Source: Agromyces mediolanus (GTDB taxonomy: Bacteria > Actinomycetota > Actinomycetes > Actinomycetales > Microbacteriaceae). Taken from it: 64,000 nt of DNA. The notes beneath the pieces were generated by a model. That model was given only the letters and a program-made list of their open reading frames with translations. It was not told where the DNA came from and did no database searches. Of this stretch, positions 37,778 to 47,748 are shown piece by piece. Where the stretch lies: NCBI RefSeq assembly GCF_014648575.1, contig NZ_BMRJ01000001.1, positions 356,623 through 420,622 of the forward strand, in the 5' to 3' direction. The number at the start of each line of letters is the position of its first letter. Within the stretch, counting starts at the first letter, position 1. The translations under genes were made by a program, and so were the position numbers.

Positions 37778-38411
37778 CCGACGCCCCGCCCTCGAGGACC
37801 GCGCCCGTGGCGAGACCGAGCAGCTCGAGCCCGCGCTCGGCCGGCAGCAGCGAGGAGCGGACCCGCTGCTGCAGCCCGTCGACGAGGGCGGTGAGGGCCG
37901 TCGCCGCCTCGGCCGCAGCCTCCGGGTGCGTCTCGGCGAGGCCCGGCACGGCCGCGGTGACGAGGCGGGTCATGCCGCCGTTCCAGCCGGTGAGCGTCTG
38001 GGCCAGGGCCGGGCGGATGGCGGGATCGAACGCGGCCGCCCGCATCGCCTCGGCATACACGCGGTCCTGCCTGGCGGCCTCCGCGTCGACGCCGATGTGC
38101 TGGCTCAGCGCCGCGCGCAGCCGCTCGGCCGGCGGCAGCTCCGTCGAGGGGCGACGGTACGCGTAGTTGGCGAGGGCCTCCGCGAGCGCCGCCCGGATCA
38201 GATCCTGCCGGTTCTCGAAGTGGTAGTAGAGGAGGCCGAGCGACACGTCGGCGGACTCCGCGACCGCCTCGACCGTCACACCGCGCACCCCGTGCTCGCT
38301 CAGCAGCTCGGTCGCCGCTCCGAGGATCGCGGCACGCGTCGACGCGGCCTTCGAGGGCTTCGGCGCCGTCGGCGTCTGCGTCGACGCCGGGGGCTGCTGG
38401 GCTGCGGGCAC
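37767..38411 (-). CDS. TetR-family transcriptional regulator
   Basis: 214 residues with a Pro/Ala/Thr-rich 20-residue leader, then HTH (about 24-70): RAAILGAATELLSEHGVRGV, ESADVSLGLLYYHFENRQDL. It overlaps the second TetR gene by 11 nt and the two proteins have similar HTH helices (YYHF-NRQ), so they look like a duplicated pair. The start is GTG with TAGAAT 7 nt upstream, a leaderless-type layout. Confidence 0.85.
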   Translation of the reverse strand: MPAAQQPPASTQTPTAPKPSKAASTRAAILGAATELLSEHGVRGVTVEAVAESADVSLGLLYYHFENRQDLIRAALAEALANYAYRRPSTELPPAERLRAALSQHIGVDAEAARQDRVYAEAMRAAAFDPAIRPALAQTLTGWNGGMTRLVTAAVPGLAETHPEAAAEAATALTALVDGLQQRVRSSLLPAERGLELLGLATGAVLEGGASDAD

Positions 38412-38418
38412 GAGTCTG

Positions 38419-38424
38419 ATTCTA
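38419..38424 (-). promoter_or_regulatory. -10 hexamer of a leaderless-type promoter, TetR pair
   Basis: TAGAAT on the minus strand, 7 nt from the GTG start. Confidence 0.45.
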
Positions 38425-38468
38425 CGGGCGTGGTGCGGACGGCGGATGCCGGGAGGGCCCCCGCTCGC

Positions 38469-38840
38469 TCAGGCGAACAGCAGCGACACGAGGACCGGAA
38501 CCACAATCGCGACGATCGGCGCTGCGGCGAACATGACGATGGTCGCGACGAGCGCGAACCGGGCGTCCGAGCGGCCGAGGCCACCGAGGCGGCCGGCGCC
38601 GGCGAGCCCCCTCACGGCGAACACGATCGTGGTGATGGTGATCGCCAGATACGGGAGGAACCCCATCCAGACGACGATCAGCCCGATCGTTTGCAAGGTC
38701 GGCGACGGGACGAACGTGAGGGCGATCGGCACGAGCCAGAACACGGCTCCGACCGCGATCGTCCACGGCGCGAGCCTTCTCGCGGTCGCCGCGGCACGGT
38801 TGGACGGCGGGGCCCAGGCGGCCTGCGGAGTCGCGGTCAT
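38469..38840 (-). CDS. small membrane protein
   Basis: 123 residues starting MTATPQAAWAPPSNRAAATA, with three hydrophobic segments (about 26-43, 49-72, 96-120). The ATG overlaps the stop of the upstream small gene by four bases, so these two form a translationally coupled pair. No family recognised. The longer frame upstream of this start is a shadow. Confidence 0.65.
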   Translation of the reverse strand: MTATPQAAWAPPSNRAAATARRLAPWTIAVGAVFWLVPIALTFVPSPTLQTIGLIVVWMGFLPYLAITITTIVFAVRGLAGAGRLGGLGRSDARFALVATIVMFAAAPIVAIVVPVLVSLLFA

Positions 38841-39115
38841 GCTCGACCCGACCGTTCGAGCTTCCGGGTGCGGGCACTGCCCAGCGCCCAGCCGGCGGCG
38901 AACGCGCCCAGCGCCACCGCGACCACGAGCAGCGCGATGCCCCAGCTGCGCGCGGGCGGCACCGGCGACAAGCCGCCGACGAAGCCGAAGTCGCGGCTGG
39001 GCTGATAGGCGAACCACCCGAACGAGGCGCTCGAAGCCGGGAGCAGAATGAGCACGACCCCGACTATGGCGAGGACTGCCGCGCCGACACCCATCGCTAC
39101 GAGACCGATCTTCAT
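38837..39115 (-). CDS. small two-helix membrane protein
   Basis: 92 residues starting MKIGLVAMGVGAAVLAIVGV; hydrophobic segments at about 3-26 and 57-80, and a basic C-terminus (RTRKLERSGRA). AAGGAG lies 5 nt before the ATG. First gene of a coupled pair; function unknown. Confidence 0.65.
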   Translation of the reverse strand: MKIGLVAMGVGAAVLAIVGVVLILLPASSASFGWFAYQPSRDFGFVGGLSPVPPARSWGIALLVVAVALGAFAAGWALGSARTRKLERSGRA

Positions 39116-39362
39116 CGCTGCTCCTTCACGCGTGGCGGATCCTGGACAGCGTAGCCGGGGCCGATTCGCGGCGGGGGAGCACACGAAGCGAAGGCGCAAA
39201 CTCCTGCGCCTGATGTTTGGAGGGATGATCTCGGGACGCTGCGCCGGATCGCCTCGACAGAACGGCAGTTCGTAGGAGTTTCGCGCTCTCGTCACCTCAG
39301 TCTCCTTTCTCGTGGCCGTGAACTGCCCGTAGCGTGGGAGCGGAGATCATCGGAGGATCCCA

Positions 39363-39788
39363 ATGAGCACCATCAGCACTAGCGGAACCGAGAATTTCCC
39401 GACCACGAGGGCAGGCCTGCTCGCCGGGGCTGGCATTGTCGCCCTCATCCTGTTCATCTCAGCGGCGCAGGCCGCGGGTACGTGGTTCCTCGGGACTTCG
39501 GTGACATTCGTCCTCTTCGTCGTGCTGCTCCTCATGCTGCCGAGGCTGTTCAAGCCGCGGGGGAGCCGACTCCGCGCGCCAGTCACGCAACGGCAGTCGG
39601 GGTGGATCTACATGGGCACGATCGCGTTTGGTGCCATCTTCGTCACGACGACGCTGATCACCGGACAGCCGCTCTGGGCTCTCGTAGCCGGTATCGCAGT
39701 CACCGTCGCGACGCTCGCCGCGCTGATCGCGCTTGCGACTCGTCGTGGCGGGGAAGTGGCGCTCGACAACCAGCGGCAGAGCGAATAG
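39363..39788 (+). CDS. four-helix membrane protein, AT-richer than its neighbours
   Basis: 141 residues with four hydrophobic stretches (about 17-37, 41-60, 80-98, 103-125). The codon use is visibly less GC-biased than in flanking genes (GAA, AAT, TTC, ACT, AGC), which fits the lower-GC segment that continues to the tRNA cluster. GGAGGATCCC precedes the ATG. Function unknown. Confidence 0.65.
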   Translation: MSTISTSGTENFPTTRAGLLAGAGIVALILFISAAQAAGTWFLGTSVTFVLFVVLLLMLPRLFKPRGSRLRAPVTQRQSGWIYMGTIAFGAIFVTTTLITGQPLWALVAGIAVTVATLAALIALATRRGGEVALDNQRQSE

Positions 39789-40152
39789 GGACCGCGCCGA
39801 AGGGGTGACCCTCCAGACGGGGAGTCACCCTTTCGGTGCGTTCGTTCGCCCTCTCGGGACGAACTGGGTGCGGCCTGCGACACTCAGGACGTGGACGGGC
39901 GGCGAGATGCCTCCTTCACCGCCGCTGGGGCGAGTGATCACCCCGACTCGCGGTGGACTCCTGTCGAGTTGCTTCCTTCGGGGGAGGGCGTCCTGGTACG
40001 GGAGGTCCTCGTCAGACTGGTCTCCGCTATGCGGCAGTGTGGTCGACACCAAGGGATCGGCTACCTGAGCTGACTCGGTGCGAGCGAAGGGTGGGGACTC
40101 GCACGGCCTCCCCACCGAAACAAAAACCCCCGCTCTCGCGGGGGTTTCGCTG
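39789..40152. other. spacer without convincing genes
   Basis: It holds a hairpin after the membrane-protein gene (AAGGGGTGAC 39800-39809 with GTCACCCTTT 39824-39833, one G-T pair) and the tRNA terminator at 40124. The middle has a GTG-started 60-codon frame (39891-40073) with no ribosome site and no recognised product. Composition is clearly less GC-rich than the average of the window. Confidence 0.6.
40124..40147 (-). terminator. terminator of the tRNA cluster
   Basis: Ten-base stem AAACCCCCGC / GCGGGGGTTT with loop TCTC; on the minus strand it is followed by TTGTTT. Confidence 0.8.
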
Positions 40153-40225
40153 TGGCTCCGACCGGCATCGATCCGGTGACCTTTCGATTTTCAGTCGAAC
40201 GCTCTACCAACTGAGCTACAGAGCC
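40153..40225 (-). tRNA. tRNA-Phe (GAA)
   Basis: 73 nt on the minus strand. Acceptor GGCTCTG pairs with CGGAGCC, D-loop AGCTCAGTTGGTAGAGC, anticodon GAA in TTCGACTGAAAATCGAA, T-arm GGTCACCGGATCGATGCCGG. No encoded CCA. Last of three tRNAs. Confidence 0.95.
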
Positions 40226-40262
40226 TCGGGGCATCCGATGAAACGGTGCCTCGATAAGGAGA

Positions 40263-40292
40263 AAGCCCCTTCTCTCGAAAGGGAAAGGGCTT
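40263..40292. other. hairpin between tRNA-Phe and tRNA-Asp
   Basis: AAGCCC (40263-40268) pairs with GGGCTT (40287-40292) with additional CTT/AAG pairing inside. Probably a processing or partial-termination structure in the tRNA precursor. Confidence 0.4.
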
Positions 40293-40302
40293 GTCGCCTG
40301 AG

Positions 40303-40376
40303 CGACCCTGACGGGACTTGAACCCGCGACCTCCGCCGTGACAGGGCGGCACGCTAACCAACTGCGCCACAGGGCC
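40303..40376 (-). tRNA. tRNA-Asp (GTC)
   Basis: 74 nt on the minus strand. Acceptor GGCCCTG pairs with CAGGGTC (one G-T), discriminator G, anticodon GTC in CCGCCCTGTCACGGCGG, T-arm with GGTTCAAGTCC. Confidence 0.95.
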
Positions 40377-40413
40377 TCGTAATGAGACTATTCAATTGTA
40401 AAACCTTCGAGAG

Positions 40414-40486
40414 TGACCCCAACGGGATTCGAACCCGTGCTGCCGCCGTGAAAGGGCGGTGTCCTAGGCCACTAAACGATGGGGCC
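40414..40486 (-). tRNA. tRNA-Glu (TTC)
   Basis: 73 nt on the minus strand. Acceptor GGCCCCA pairs with TGGGGTC, anticodon TTC in CCGCCCTTTCACGGCGG, T-loop GGTTCGAATCC. First tRNA of the Glu-Asp-Phe cluster. Confidence 0.95.
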
Positions 40487-40654
40487 GGGTGGGAGTGCTT
40501 GCGCTCTCCCGCCGACAGCCAAGCATACGGGTTTCCCGCCGAGATTCCAAAACGAGGCCGGCGGTGGTTCCAGAGGCCCGTCATCGCCGCTTGGACATGC
40601 CCGCCGAAATGCCGTTCGCCCCGGGAATCCATGCCTATCGTGGCTCTGATCGCC

Positions 40655-40695
40655 TCAAGCTGAGCTTGAACCAGAAGCTCGACCCAGAAGCTCGA
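40655..40695. repeat. small inverted and direct repeats upstream of the M23 gene
   Basis: TCAAGC-TGA-GCTTGA (40655-40669) is followed by CCAGAAGCTCGA at 40671-40682 and 40684-40695 (period 13). They lie 45-85 nt before the M23 start. Possible regulatory or transcript-folding element. Confidence 0.45.
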
Positions 40696-40739
40696 ACACA
40701 TTACGGCGCGGGGGCCCGAGCCCGCGTGGACGGGGAACC

Positions 40740-42020
40740 ATGTACCGAACCACAGTCAACCGCCCGACGACGACCCGCCGACGCCCGGCGCGGCTGCGCC
40801 GTGCCCTCGCGACCCTGCTCGCGGCGGGCCTCGCGGTGACCGGCACGGTCATCGGCGCGAGCCCGGCGGCCGCGGCCGACTACCCGACCTGGGACGAACT
40901 GCAGGCCGCGAAGGCCGACACGGCCGCCGCGGCATCCGCCGTCGACCAGATCACGGCGCTCATCGCGCAGCTGGAGCAGAACGTCGCCGCGACGCGCGCG
41001 GAGGCGGAGAAGCGGATGGGCGAGTTCCTCGACGCCCAGCAGCGCTACGACGACGCCGCCCGCAAGGCCGGCGAGATCGAGGCCCTCGCCGAGCAGACCG
41101 CGGCCGAGGCGGCCGAGGCGAAGAAGAACGCCGGCCAGGTGGCGGCGCAGCTCTACCGCTCTGGCGGCGGCGACCTCAGCGTCGATCTGTTCCTCGAGTC
41201 GGGGGACGAGGTCGCGACCGACGCCCTGCTCTCGAAGCTCGGCAACATGGAGAAGATGGTCGAGCGCACCTCCGAGGTCTACCGGAGCGCGCAGTCCAAG
41301 TCGAACGACGCCGACTCGCTCGGACAGCAGGCCGAGGTCGCCCGGGCCGAGCGCGAGAAGCTCCGCATCGCCGCCGAGGAGGCGCTCGCCGCCGCCCAGG
41401 CCGCGCAGGCGGCCGCGGAGGCCGCGCTCTCCGAGTCCGAGGCGAAGAAGGTCGAGCTCGACCAGCAGCTGAAGTTCATGAAGGACGCGGAGGCGAAGAC
41501 CACCGCCGCGTACCAGGAGGGCGAGCGGATCCGCAAGGAAGAGGAGGAGAAGCGTCGTCGCGAGGCGATGGCGGCCGGCGCGCCCGGCACCGTCGCGAGC
41601 TCCGGCTGGGCCCGCCCCGCCTCCGGCTACATCTCCGACGGCTACGGCGCCCGCCCGATCATCTGCGGCGGCGGCTACTGCTCGAGCGGCTTCCACTACG
41701 CCTACGACATCGCCACCGGCTGCGGCGCCCCCATCTACGCGGCGAACAGCGGCACCGTCTCGGTCGCCGGCTGGAGCGGCAGCTACGGCAACTACGTGAA
41801 GATCAACCACGGCGGCGGCATCTCGACCGGCTACGCGCACATCCGCGAGGGTGGCATCCTCGTCGGCTCCGGCCAGTGGGTCGAGGCGGGCCAGCAGATC
41901 GCGTGGAGCGGCACGACCGGCGCATCGACCGGCTGCCACCTGCACTTCGAGGTCTGGGACGGCTGGGACCGCATCAACCCGGGTCCGTTCATGTCCGCAC
42001 GAGGAGTCTCCCTTGGCTGA
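40740..42020 (+). CDS. secreted coiled-coil M23-family peptidase
   Basis: 426 residues. Signal peptide (1-46) with a very basic n-region ends before DYPTW (47-51). Residues about 50-280 are long Ala/Glu/Lys coiled coils; the C-terminal domain is a lysostaphin-type M23 endopeptidase with H319 and D323 (HYAYD) and H400/H402 (CHLHFEVW) as zinc ligands. All ligands are present, so it should cut peptidoglycan cross-links. The layout recalls EnvC/PcsB-like hydrolases controlled by FtsEX. GACGGGGAACC precedes the ATG. The next gene overlaps its 3' end by 8 nt. Confidence 0.9.
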   Translation: MYRTTVNRPTTTRRRPARLRRALATLLAAGLAVTGTVIGASPAAAADYPTWDELQAAKADTAAAASAVDQITALIAQLEQNVAATRAEAEKRMGEFLDAQQRYDDAARKAGEIEALAEQTAAEAAEAKKNAGQVAAQLYRSGGGDLSVDLFLESGDEVATDALLSKLGNMEKMVERTSEVYRSAQSKSNDADSLGQQAEVARAEREKLRIAAEEALAAAQAAQAAAEAALSESEAKKVELDQQLKFMKDAEAKTTAAYQEGERIRKEEEEKRRREAMAAGAPGTVASSGWARPASGYISDGYGARPIICGGGYCSSGFHYAYDIATGCGAPIYAANSGTVSVAGWSGSYGNYVKINHGGGISTGYAHIREGGILVGSGQWVEAGQQIAWSGTTGASTGCHLHFEVWDGWDRINPGPFMSARGVSLG

Positions 42021-43320
42021 GAATCGCACCCGCCCGGTCTCCCGGGTGAAGCCCGCGACCGTGTTCTCCGCGGTCGCCGTCGGCGCCGTGACCGCCTCCA
42101 TCGGCGTGTCCGGCGCCCCGGCGTTCGCCGTCGACTACCCCTCCTGGGGCGAGATCGAGCAGGCGAAGCAGAACGAGCAGACGAAGCAGGCGGAGATCGC
42201 CCGTCTCGGTGAACTGCTCGCCGGCCTCCAGGCCTCGGCCGACGCGGCGATGCGCGACTCCCAGATCGCCGCCGAGGCGTACCGGCAGACGGTCGTGAAG
42301 CGCGACGAGGCGGTCGACCGGGAGGCGTCGCTCGGCAAGCAGGCCGACGCCGCCGAAGCGGTCGCCGAGATCTCCAAGATGCGCGCGGGGCTCATCGCCG
42401 CGCACCTCGCGAAGTCCGCCGGCAACGACCTGACGACCTCCCTCGTGTTCTCGGGCGACAGCGCCGAACTGCTGAAGCAGCTCGGCATGGCTTCGAAGCT
42501 CGGTGAGCAGTCGACCTCCGTGTACGAGCAGGCGCTCGCCGACCGCAACGCGGCCGACTCGCTGCGCGAGCAGGCCGACGCCGCCGCGAAGGAGCGGAAG
42601 AAGCTCGCCGACGAGGCGAAGAGCCAGTACGACGAAGCGCAGGCCAAGGCGGATGCCGCGGCCGCCGTGCTGGCGGAGCAGGAGACCCGTTCGGCGGAGC
42701 TGTACGCGCAGCTCGCCCGCCTGAAGGACACCACCGCGGAGCTCGAGCGCGAACGCGCGGAGGGCGTCGCCCGCGAGGCGGCCGAACAGGCGACCCGTCC
42801 GCAGCAGCCGTCCCCAGGCGGCGGGAACCCGGGCGGCGGGAACCCCGGCGGGGGCAACCCGGGCGGCGGGAACCCCGGCGGCGGCAACCCCGGAGGCGGC
42901 AACCCTGGCGGGGGCAACCCCGGCGGCGGCACCACCAACCCGCCGAACACGAGCGCCGTCGAATCGGCGATCTGGTACGCGCAGCAGCAGCTGGGCGAGC
43001 CCTACGACCTCGGTGGCGCGGGCCCGGACCGCTGGGACTGCTCCGGCCTCACGAAGATGGCCTACGGCTACGCGGGGATCTACATCGGCACCCACTCGGC
43101 GACCAACCAGTACTACACGCTCGCGAACCAGGGGAAGGCGGTCTCGCTCGGCAGCATCCAGCGCGGCGACCTGCTCTTCTGGGGATCCGGCGGCGACTAC
43201 TACCACGTCGCGATCTACCTCGGCGGCGGACGCATCCTGGAAGCCCCCGACTACGGCAAGAACGTGCGCGAGTGGCCGATCTGGGGCAGCCCCTCGGCCG
43301 CCGCGCGCCCGACCGGCTGA
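42013..43320 (+). CDS. secreted coiled-coil NlpC/P60-family peptidase
   Basis: 435 residues. Signal peptide (1-39) ends before DYPSW (41-45), which mirrors the M23 protein. A coiled-coil region (about 46-258) is followed by seven GGGNP units and a C-terminal NlpC/P60 domain with C343 (RWDCSGLTKM) and H398 (YYHVAIYL). It should hydrolyse D-Glu-meso-DAP-type bonds in wall peptides, as RipA/RpfB-partner enzymes do. The start is TTG: GAGGAG lies 6 nt before it and the codon sits within the end of the M23 gene, so the two are coupled. Confidence 0.9.
   Translation: MAENRTRPVSRVKPATVFSAVAVGAVTASIGVSGAPAFAVDYPSWGEIEQAKQNEQTKQAEIARLGELLAGLQASADAAMRDSQIAAEAYRQTVVKRDEAVDREASLGKQADAAEAVAEISKMRAGLIAAHLAKSAGNDLTTSLVFSGDSAELLKQLGMASKLGEQSTSVYEQALADRNAADSLREQADAAAKERKKLADEAKSQYDEAQAKADAAAAVLAEQETRSAELYAQLARLKDTTAELERERAEGVAREAAEQATRPQQPSPGGGNPGGGNPGGGNPGGGNPGGGNPGGGNPGGGNPGGGTTNPPNTSAVESAIWYAQQQLGEPYDLGGAGPDRWDCSGLTKMAYGYAGIYIGTHSATNQYYTLANQGKAVSLGSIQRGDLLFWGSGGDYYHVAIYLGGGRILEAPDYGKNVREWPIWGSPSAAARPTG
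42817..42921 (+). repeat. seven 15-bp tandem units coding GGGNP
   Basis: Residues 269-303 of the NlpC/P60 protein. Units differ only at third codon positions (GGC/GGG/GGA, CCG/CCC/CCT), so copy number could vary by slippage without losing the frame. It is a flexible linker between coiled coil and catalytic domain. Confidence 0.85.
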
Positions 43321-43345
43321 CCGCCGGGCGCCACGAGAGACGCGA

Positions 43346-43377
43346 GAAGGGGGCGAGCCGTGCGGCTCGCCCCCTTC
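43346..43377. terminator. bidirectional hairpin terminator
   Basis: Perfect 14-bp arms GAAGGGGGCGAGCC and GGCTCGCCCCCTTC around GTGC, between the convergent NlpC/P60 and ppa genes. Confidence 0.8.
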
Positions 43378-43392
43378 GTCGTCAGGCTCGGC

Positions 43393-43878
43393 TCAGTGGC
43401 CGGGGAAGGCCTCGATCGCCTTCTGGATGAGCGCCTCGGCCTCGGCCGCGTTCGCCCAGCCCTCGGTCTTGACCCACTTGCCGGGCTCGAGGTCCTTGTA
43501 GTGCTCGAAGAAGTGCTCGATCTCCTTCTTCGTGTACTCGGGGATGGTGTCGACGTCCTGGATGTGGTTCCAGCGCGGGTCGCCCGCGGGCACCGCGATG
43601 ACCTTCGCGTCGCCGCCGCCGTCGTCGGTCATGTGGAAGACGCCGACCGGGCGCACCTTCACGCCGACGCCCGGGAACAGCGGGTACTCGAGCAGCACGA
43701 GCACGTCCAGCGGGTCGCCGTCGTCGCCCAGGGTGTTCTCGAAGAAGCCGTAGTCGGTGGGGTAGACGAAGCCCGTGTAGAGCACGCGGTCGAGGAAGAC
43801 CCGGCCCGTCTCGTGGTCGACCTCGTACTTGTTGCGGCTCCCCTTGGGGATCTCGATGACGGCGTTGTACTCGCCCAT
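43393..43878 (-). CDS. ppa: inorganic pyrophosphatase
   Basis: 161 residues, family I soluble pyrophosphatase, hydrolysing PPi from biosynthesis. Active-site residues are in place: [33 protein letters not shown] with the triple Asp metal site, and KAIEAF near the end. Start [13 protein letters not shown] is supported by AAGGAGA upstream; the frame extends further 5' only as a shadow. Divergent from tilS. Confidence 0.95.
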   Translation of the reverse strand: MGEYNAVIEIPKGSRNKYEVDHETGRVFLDRVLYTGFVYPTDYGFFENTLGDDGDPLDVLVLLEYPLFPGVGVKVRPVGVFHMTDDGGGDAKVIAVPAGDPRWNHIQDVDTIPEYTKKEIEHFFEHYKDLEPGKWVKTEGWANAAEAEALIQKAIEAFPGH

Positions 43879-43926
43879 GTGCTCTCCTTGTGTGAAGTCC
43901 CGCCGGGCACGTGGCGCGCGGCGGAA

Positions 43927-43932
43927 TAAGGT
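43927..43932 (+). promoter_or_regulatory. -10 hexamer of a leaderless-type promoter, tilS
   Basis: TAAGGT, 7 nt before ATG 43940. Confidence 0.4.
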
Positions 43933-43939
43933 TACCTCG

Positions 43940-44998
43940 ATGCCTTCAGACGACCGCACGGCGGAGCGCCGGCCCCGCCTCACCCCGCCGATCGCCGACG
44001 CCCGCCGCGCCGTGCGCGCCGTGCTCGAGCCCGTCGATCCCGCCGAGACGGGCGGGGTCGCGCCGCTCGCGCTCGTCGCGCTCTCCGGCGGTGCGGACTC
44101 CCTGGCGCTCGCGGCGGCGACCGCCTTCGAGGCGCCGCGGGCGGGATGGCTCGCCGGCGCCGTCGTCGTCGACCACGGCCTGCAGGCGGGCTCCGCCGAG
44201 GTCGCCGAGCGTGCGGCGGCCCAGGCCCGGGAGCTCGGGCTCGATCCCGTGCTCGTACGCCGGGTCGAGGTGCCGGCCGGCGGGGACGGCCCCGAGGCAT
44301 CCGCCCGCGCCGCCCGCTACGCTGCGCTCGATGAAGCCGCCGCGGAGACCGGGGCGGCCGTCGTGCTGCTCGGCCACACCCTCGACGACCAGGCCGAGAC
44401 GGTGCTGCTGGGCCTCGCCCGCGGCGCCGGGGGAGCGAGCCTCATGGGCATGCCGCAGCGCGCCGGCCGCTACGTGCGCCCGCTGCTGGGCCTCCGCCGC
44501 CAGGCGACGCGGCAGGCCTGCCTCGACGCGGGGCTCGACGTCTGGGACGACCCGCACAACACCGACCCCGGTTACGCCCGGGTGCGGGTGCGCGAGCGCG
44601 TGCTGCCCGTGCTCGAGGCCGAGCTCGGACCGGGCATCGCCGAGGCGCTCGCCCGCACCGCCGAGCAGCTCCGCGAGGACGAGGCGGCCTTCGACGAGCA
44701 GCTCGAGGAGTTCATCGAGGAGATCTGCGAGCCCGCCGAGGCCGGCATCGCCGTCTCCGCCGCGGTGCTCGCCGCCAATCCCGCCGCCCTCCGGCAGCGC
44801 ATCATCCGGCACGTCGTCGGCAGCGAGTTCGGCGTCGCGCTCAGCCGGGTGCAGACGCTCGAGGTCGCCCGGCTCGTCACCGACTGGCACGGCCAGGGTC
44901 CGGTCGCCCTGCCCGGCGGGGCCGTCGCCACCCGCGCGGGGGCGCACGTCGTGTTCTCGGCGACCGGGGCGACCGAGATCCTGCCGCACGATCACTGA
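43940..44998 (+). CDS. tilS: tRNA(Ile)-lysidine synthase
   Basis: 352 residues. The N-terminal PP-loop ATPase motif is [12 protein letters not shown] (about 48), followed by [14 protein letters not shown] and [20 protein letters not shown]. It modifies C34 of tRNA-Ile2 to lysidine so that AUA is read as Ile. The C-terminal part is short compared with E. coli TilS, as is common in actinobacteria. No ribosome site; see the -10 box 7 nt upstream. Confidence 0.92.
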   Translation: MPSDDRTAERRPRLTPPIADARRAVRAVLEPVDPAETGGVAPLALVALSGGADSLALAAATAFEAPRAGWLAGAVVVDHGLQAGSAEVAERAAAQARELGLDPVLVRRVEVPAGGDGPEASARAARYAALDEAAAETGAAVVLLGHTLDDQAETVLLGLARGAGGASLMGMPQRAGRYVRPLLGLRRQATRQACLDAGLDVWDDPHNTDPGYARVRVRERVLPVLEAELGPGIAEALARTAEQLREDEAAFDEQLEEFIEEICEPAEAGIAVSAAVLAANPAALRQRIIRHVVGSEFGVALSRVQTLEVARLVTDWHGQGPVALPGGAVATRAGAHVVFSATGATEILPHDH

Positions 44999-45028
44999 TC
45001 GGGGCGCGGATCGGGGCCCCGCGTCGCC

Positions 45029-45034
45029 TAGGAT
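45029..45034 (+). promoter_or_regulatory. -10 hexamer of a leaderless-type promoter, hpt
   Basis: TAGGAT, 6 nt before ATG 45041. Confidence 0.5.
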
Positions 45035-45040
45035 CGTTCC

Positions 45041-45592
45041 ATGCACGCGAGCGACATCGAGGGCGACCTCACCGAAGTCCTGGTGACCGAATCCGAGATC
45101 CACGCGAAGCTCGCTGAGCTCGCCCGGCGCATCGAGGCCGACTACGAGGGGCGCGACCTGCTCCTCGTCGGCGTGCTGAAGGGCGCGGTCATGGTCATGG
45201 CCGACCTCGCGCGCGAGCTGCGCCCGCACCTGAACATGGACTGGATGGCCGTGTCGAGCTACGGCACCGGCACCCAGTCCTCGGGCGTCGTGAAGATCCT
45301 GAAGGACCTCGACACCGACCTCACCGGCCGCGACGTGCTCATCGTCGAGGACATCATCGACTCGGGCCTCACGCTCAGCTGGCTGCTCGAGAACCTCCGG
45401 TCGCGCGGCGCCGCGTCCGTCGAGGTCTGCGCCCTGCTGCGCAAGCCCGACGCCGCCAAGGTCGAGGTCGACGTGCGCTACCTCGGCTTCGACATCCCGA
45501 ACCAGTTCGTCGTCGGCTACGGCCTCGACTACGCCGAGCGCTACCGCAACCTGCGCGACGTCGCGATCCTCGCGCCGCACGTCTACAGCTAG
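45041..45592 (+). CDS. hpt: hypoxanthine phosphoribosyltransferase
   Basis: 183 residues. Purine salvage: hypoxanthine or guanine plus PRPP to IMP/GMP. LVGVLKGAVMVMADLARE is the N-terminal strand-helix, SSYGTGTQSSG the flexible loop, and VEDIIDSGLTLSWL the PRPP-binding motif. It sits between tilS and ftsH, the order common in Gram-positive bacteria. Confidence 0.95.
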   Translation: MHASDIEGDLTEVLVTESEIHAKLAELARRIEADYEGRDLLLVGVLKGAVMVMADLARELRPHLNMDWMAVSSYGTGTQSSGVVKILKDLDTDLTGRDVLIVEDIIDSGLTLSWLLENLRSRGAASVEVCALLRKPDAAKVEVDVRYLGFDIPNQFVVGYGLDYAERYRNLRDVAILAPHVYS

Positions 45593-45599
45593 GGCGAGC

Positions 45600-45666
45600 A
45601 CTGCTGCGCAGCCCTCAGCGGCAGCACCCGCCGGTCCGCTTCGGGACTGCTGCGCAGCCCTCAGCG
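45600..45666. repeat. 21-bp perfect direct repeat in the hpt-ftsH spacer
   Basis: The 21 bases at 45600-45620 (beginning ACTGCTGCGCAGCC, ending CTCAGCG) recur exactly at 45646-45666. Each copy contains the palindrome GCTGCGCAGC. The spacer is otherwise non-coding. Confidence 0.7.
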
Positions 45667-45712
45667 AACACACATCCAGCGATCAGCGGGTGAACGGTAG
45701 CCTGGCAGCACC

Positions 45713-47731
<2,019 letters not shown>

Positions 47732-47748
47732 GCCGTGACGGGGCGGGG

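Noticed and set aside
39891-40073. 60-codon GTG-started frame in the spacer before the tRNA genes
   Set aside because: No ribosome site or -10 box at the expected distance, no recognised sequence; kept only as a note in the spacer entry.
40153-40486. Integrative element at the tRNA cluster
   Set aside because: No integrase, excisionase or duplicated tRNA 3' end was found on either side.
40560-40740. c-di-AMP (ydaO) riboswitch upstream of the M23 gene
   Set aside because: Such riboswitches do precede cell-wall hydrolases in actinobacteria, but only an ACGGGGAACCA-like fragment next to the start codon was seen; the other conserved blocks are missing.
42817-42921. CRISPR-like array
   Set aside because: The units are contiguous 15-mers in frame with a protein and have no spacers.
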